Assembly (NCBI GenBank): GCA_017534885.1
Contig: JAFXVR010000067.1
Location: 1 to 32,563 of the forward strand
Reading direction: 5' to 3'
Length of the DNA stretch: 32,563 bases
DNA from: Clostridia bacterium
GTDB lineage: Bacteria > Bacillota > Clostridia > Christensenellales > Aristaeellaceae
The notes below the pieces were generated by a model that had not been told where the DNA came from, ran no database searches, and was given only the letters and a program-made list of their open reading frames with translations. This document shows, piece by piece, positions 32,517 through 32,563 of this stretch (its first letter is position 1; each line of letters begins with the position of its first letter). The position numbers and the translations under genes are program-made.

Positions 32517-32563
32517 ATGTTCCGGGCAAACGACGCGCAGCAGATGACGATGGACGACAGCTA
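32517..32563 (+). CDS. Partial transposase, runs off the right edge
   Basis: Only 15 codons are present (MFRANDAQQMTMDDS). The opening MFRxND is typical of IS1182-like transposases, but so short a piece cannot be typed firmly. A candidate element end is near 32430-32445 (CAGTGTCAAAACCCC). GGGCGGTGATGGG lies before the ATG. If this is an insertion sequence, the mobile element is interrupted or ends here. Confidence 0.4.
   Translation, partial: MFRANDAQQMTMDDS

Overview
The window looks like a piece of chromosome from an uncultured, fairly GC-rich clostridial Firmicute. The reasons are strong AGGAGG-type ribosome binding sites, TTGACA/TATAAT promoters, a class III fructose-bisphosphatase, YesM/YesN signalling, an S-box-free Met transporter and a mobile element with TnpV, MobC-like and ImmA-like genes. 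TGA is a normal stop. Two substrate-binding proteins have signal peptides without a lipobox, which I associate loosely with Christensenellales-like gut bacteria; the taxonomy is an inference.

Layout, 1-12,700: a repeat cluster and a small P-loop protein; threonine synthase (thrC); an ECF sigma factor/anti-sigma pair read leftward; a methionine ABC transporter operon metQ-metN-metI (leftward) preceded by a Met/Cys-rich leader peptide, a terminator hairpin and a second short ORF; mnmG; fbp (class III); and a DUF2804 gene followed by a Bcp peroxiredoxin.

Layout, 12,700-26,390: a rightward operon of an HTH/P-loop kinase/CYTH fusion, an ECF-transporter S component and a WYL regulator; a HIRAN-domain protein; pgmB; then a leftward block of seven genes. 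That block holds a lipoprotein binding protein, a YesM-type kinase, a YesN-type regulator and a YtfQ-YtfR-YtfT-YjfF sugar transporter. It reads as a three-component sensor that switches on the neighbouring transporter.

Layout, 26,390-32,563: a GMP synthase gene that encodes only the ATP pyrophosphatase/dimerisation part. A mobile element begins at its 3' end: XRE repressor, excisionase, tyrosine integrase, MobC-like protein, decayed tnpV, ImmR/ImmA-like pair, DUF4417 protein, an unknown small protein and the first codons of a transposase at the right edge. The part from about 30,170 onward is visibly more AT-rich than the chromosome to the left.

The most unusual locus is the methionine transporter. 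Its binding protein is circularly permuted: the canonical second half comes directly after the signal peptide and the canonical N-terminal half comes last. Its mRNA leader encodes a 31-residue peptide with 8 Met and 4 Cys, with a perfect Shine-Dalgarno, a consensus promoter and a following hairpin with a U tract. This points to ribosome-mediated attenuation by sulfur amino acid supply.
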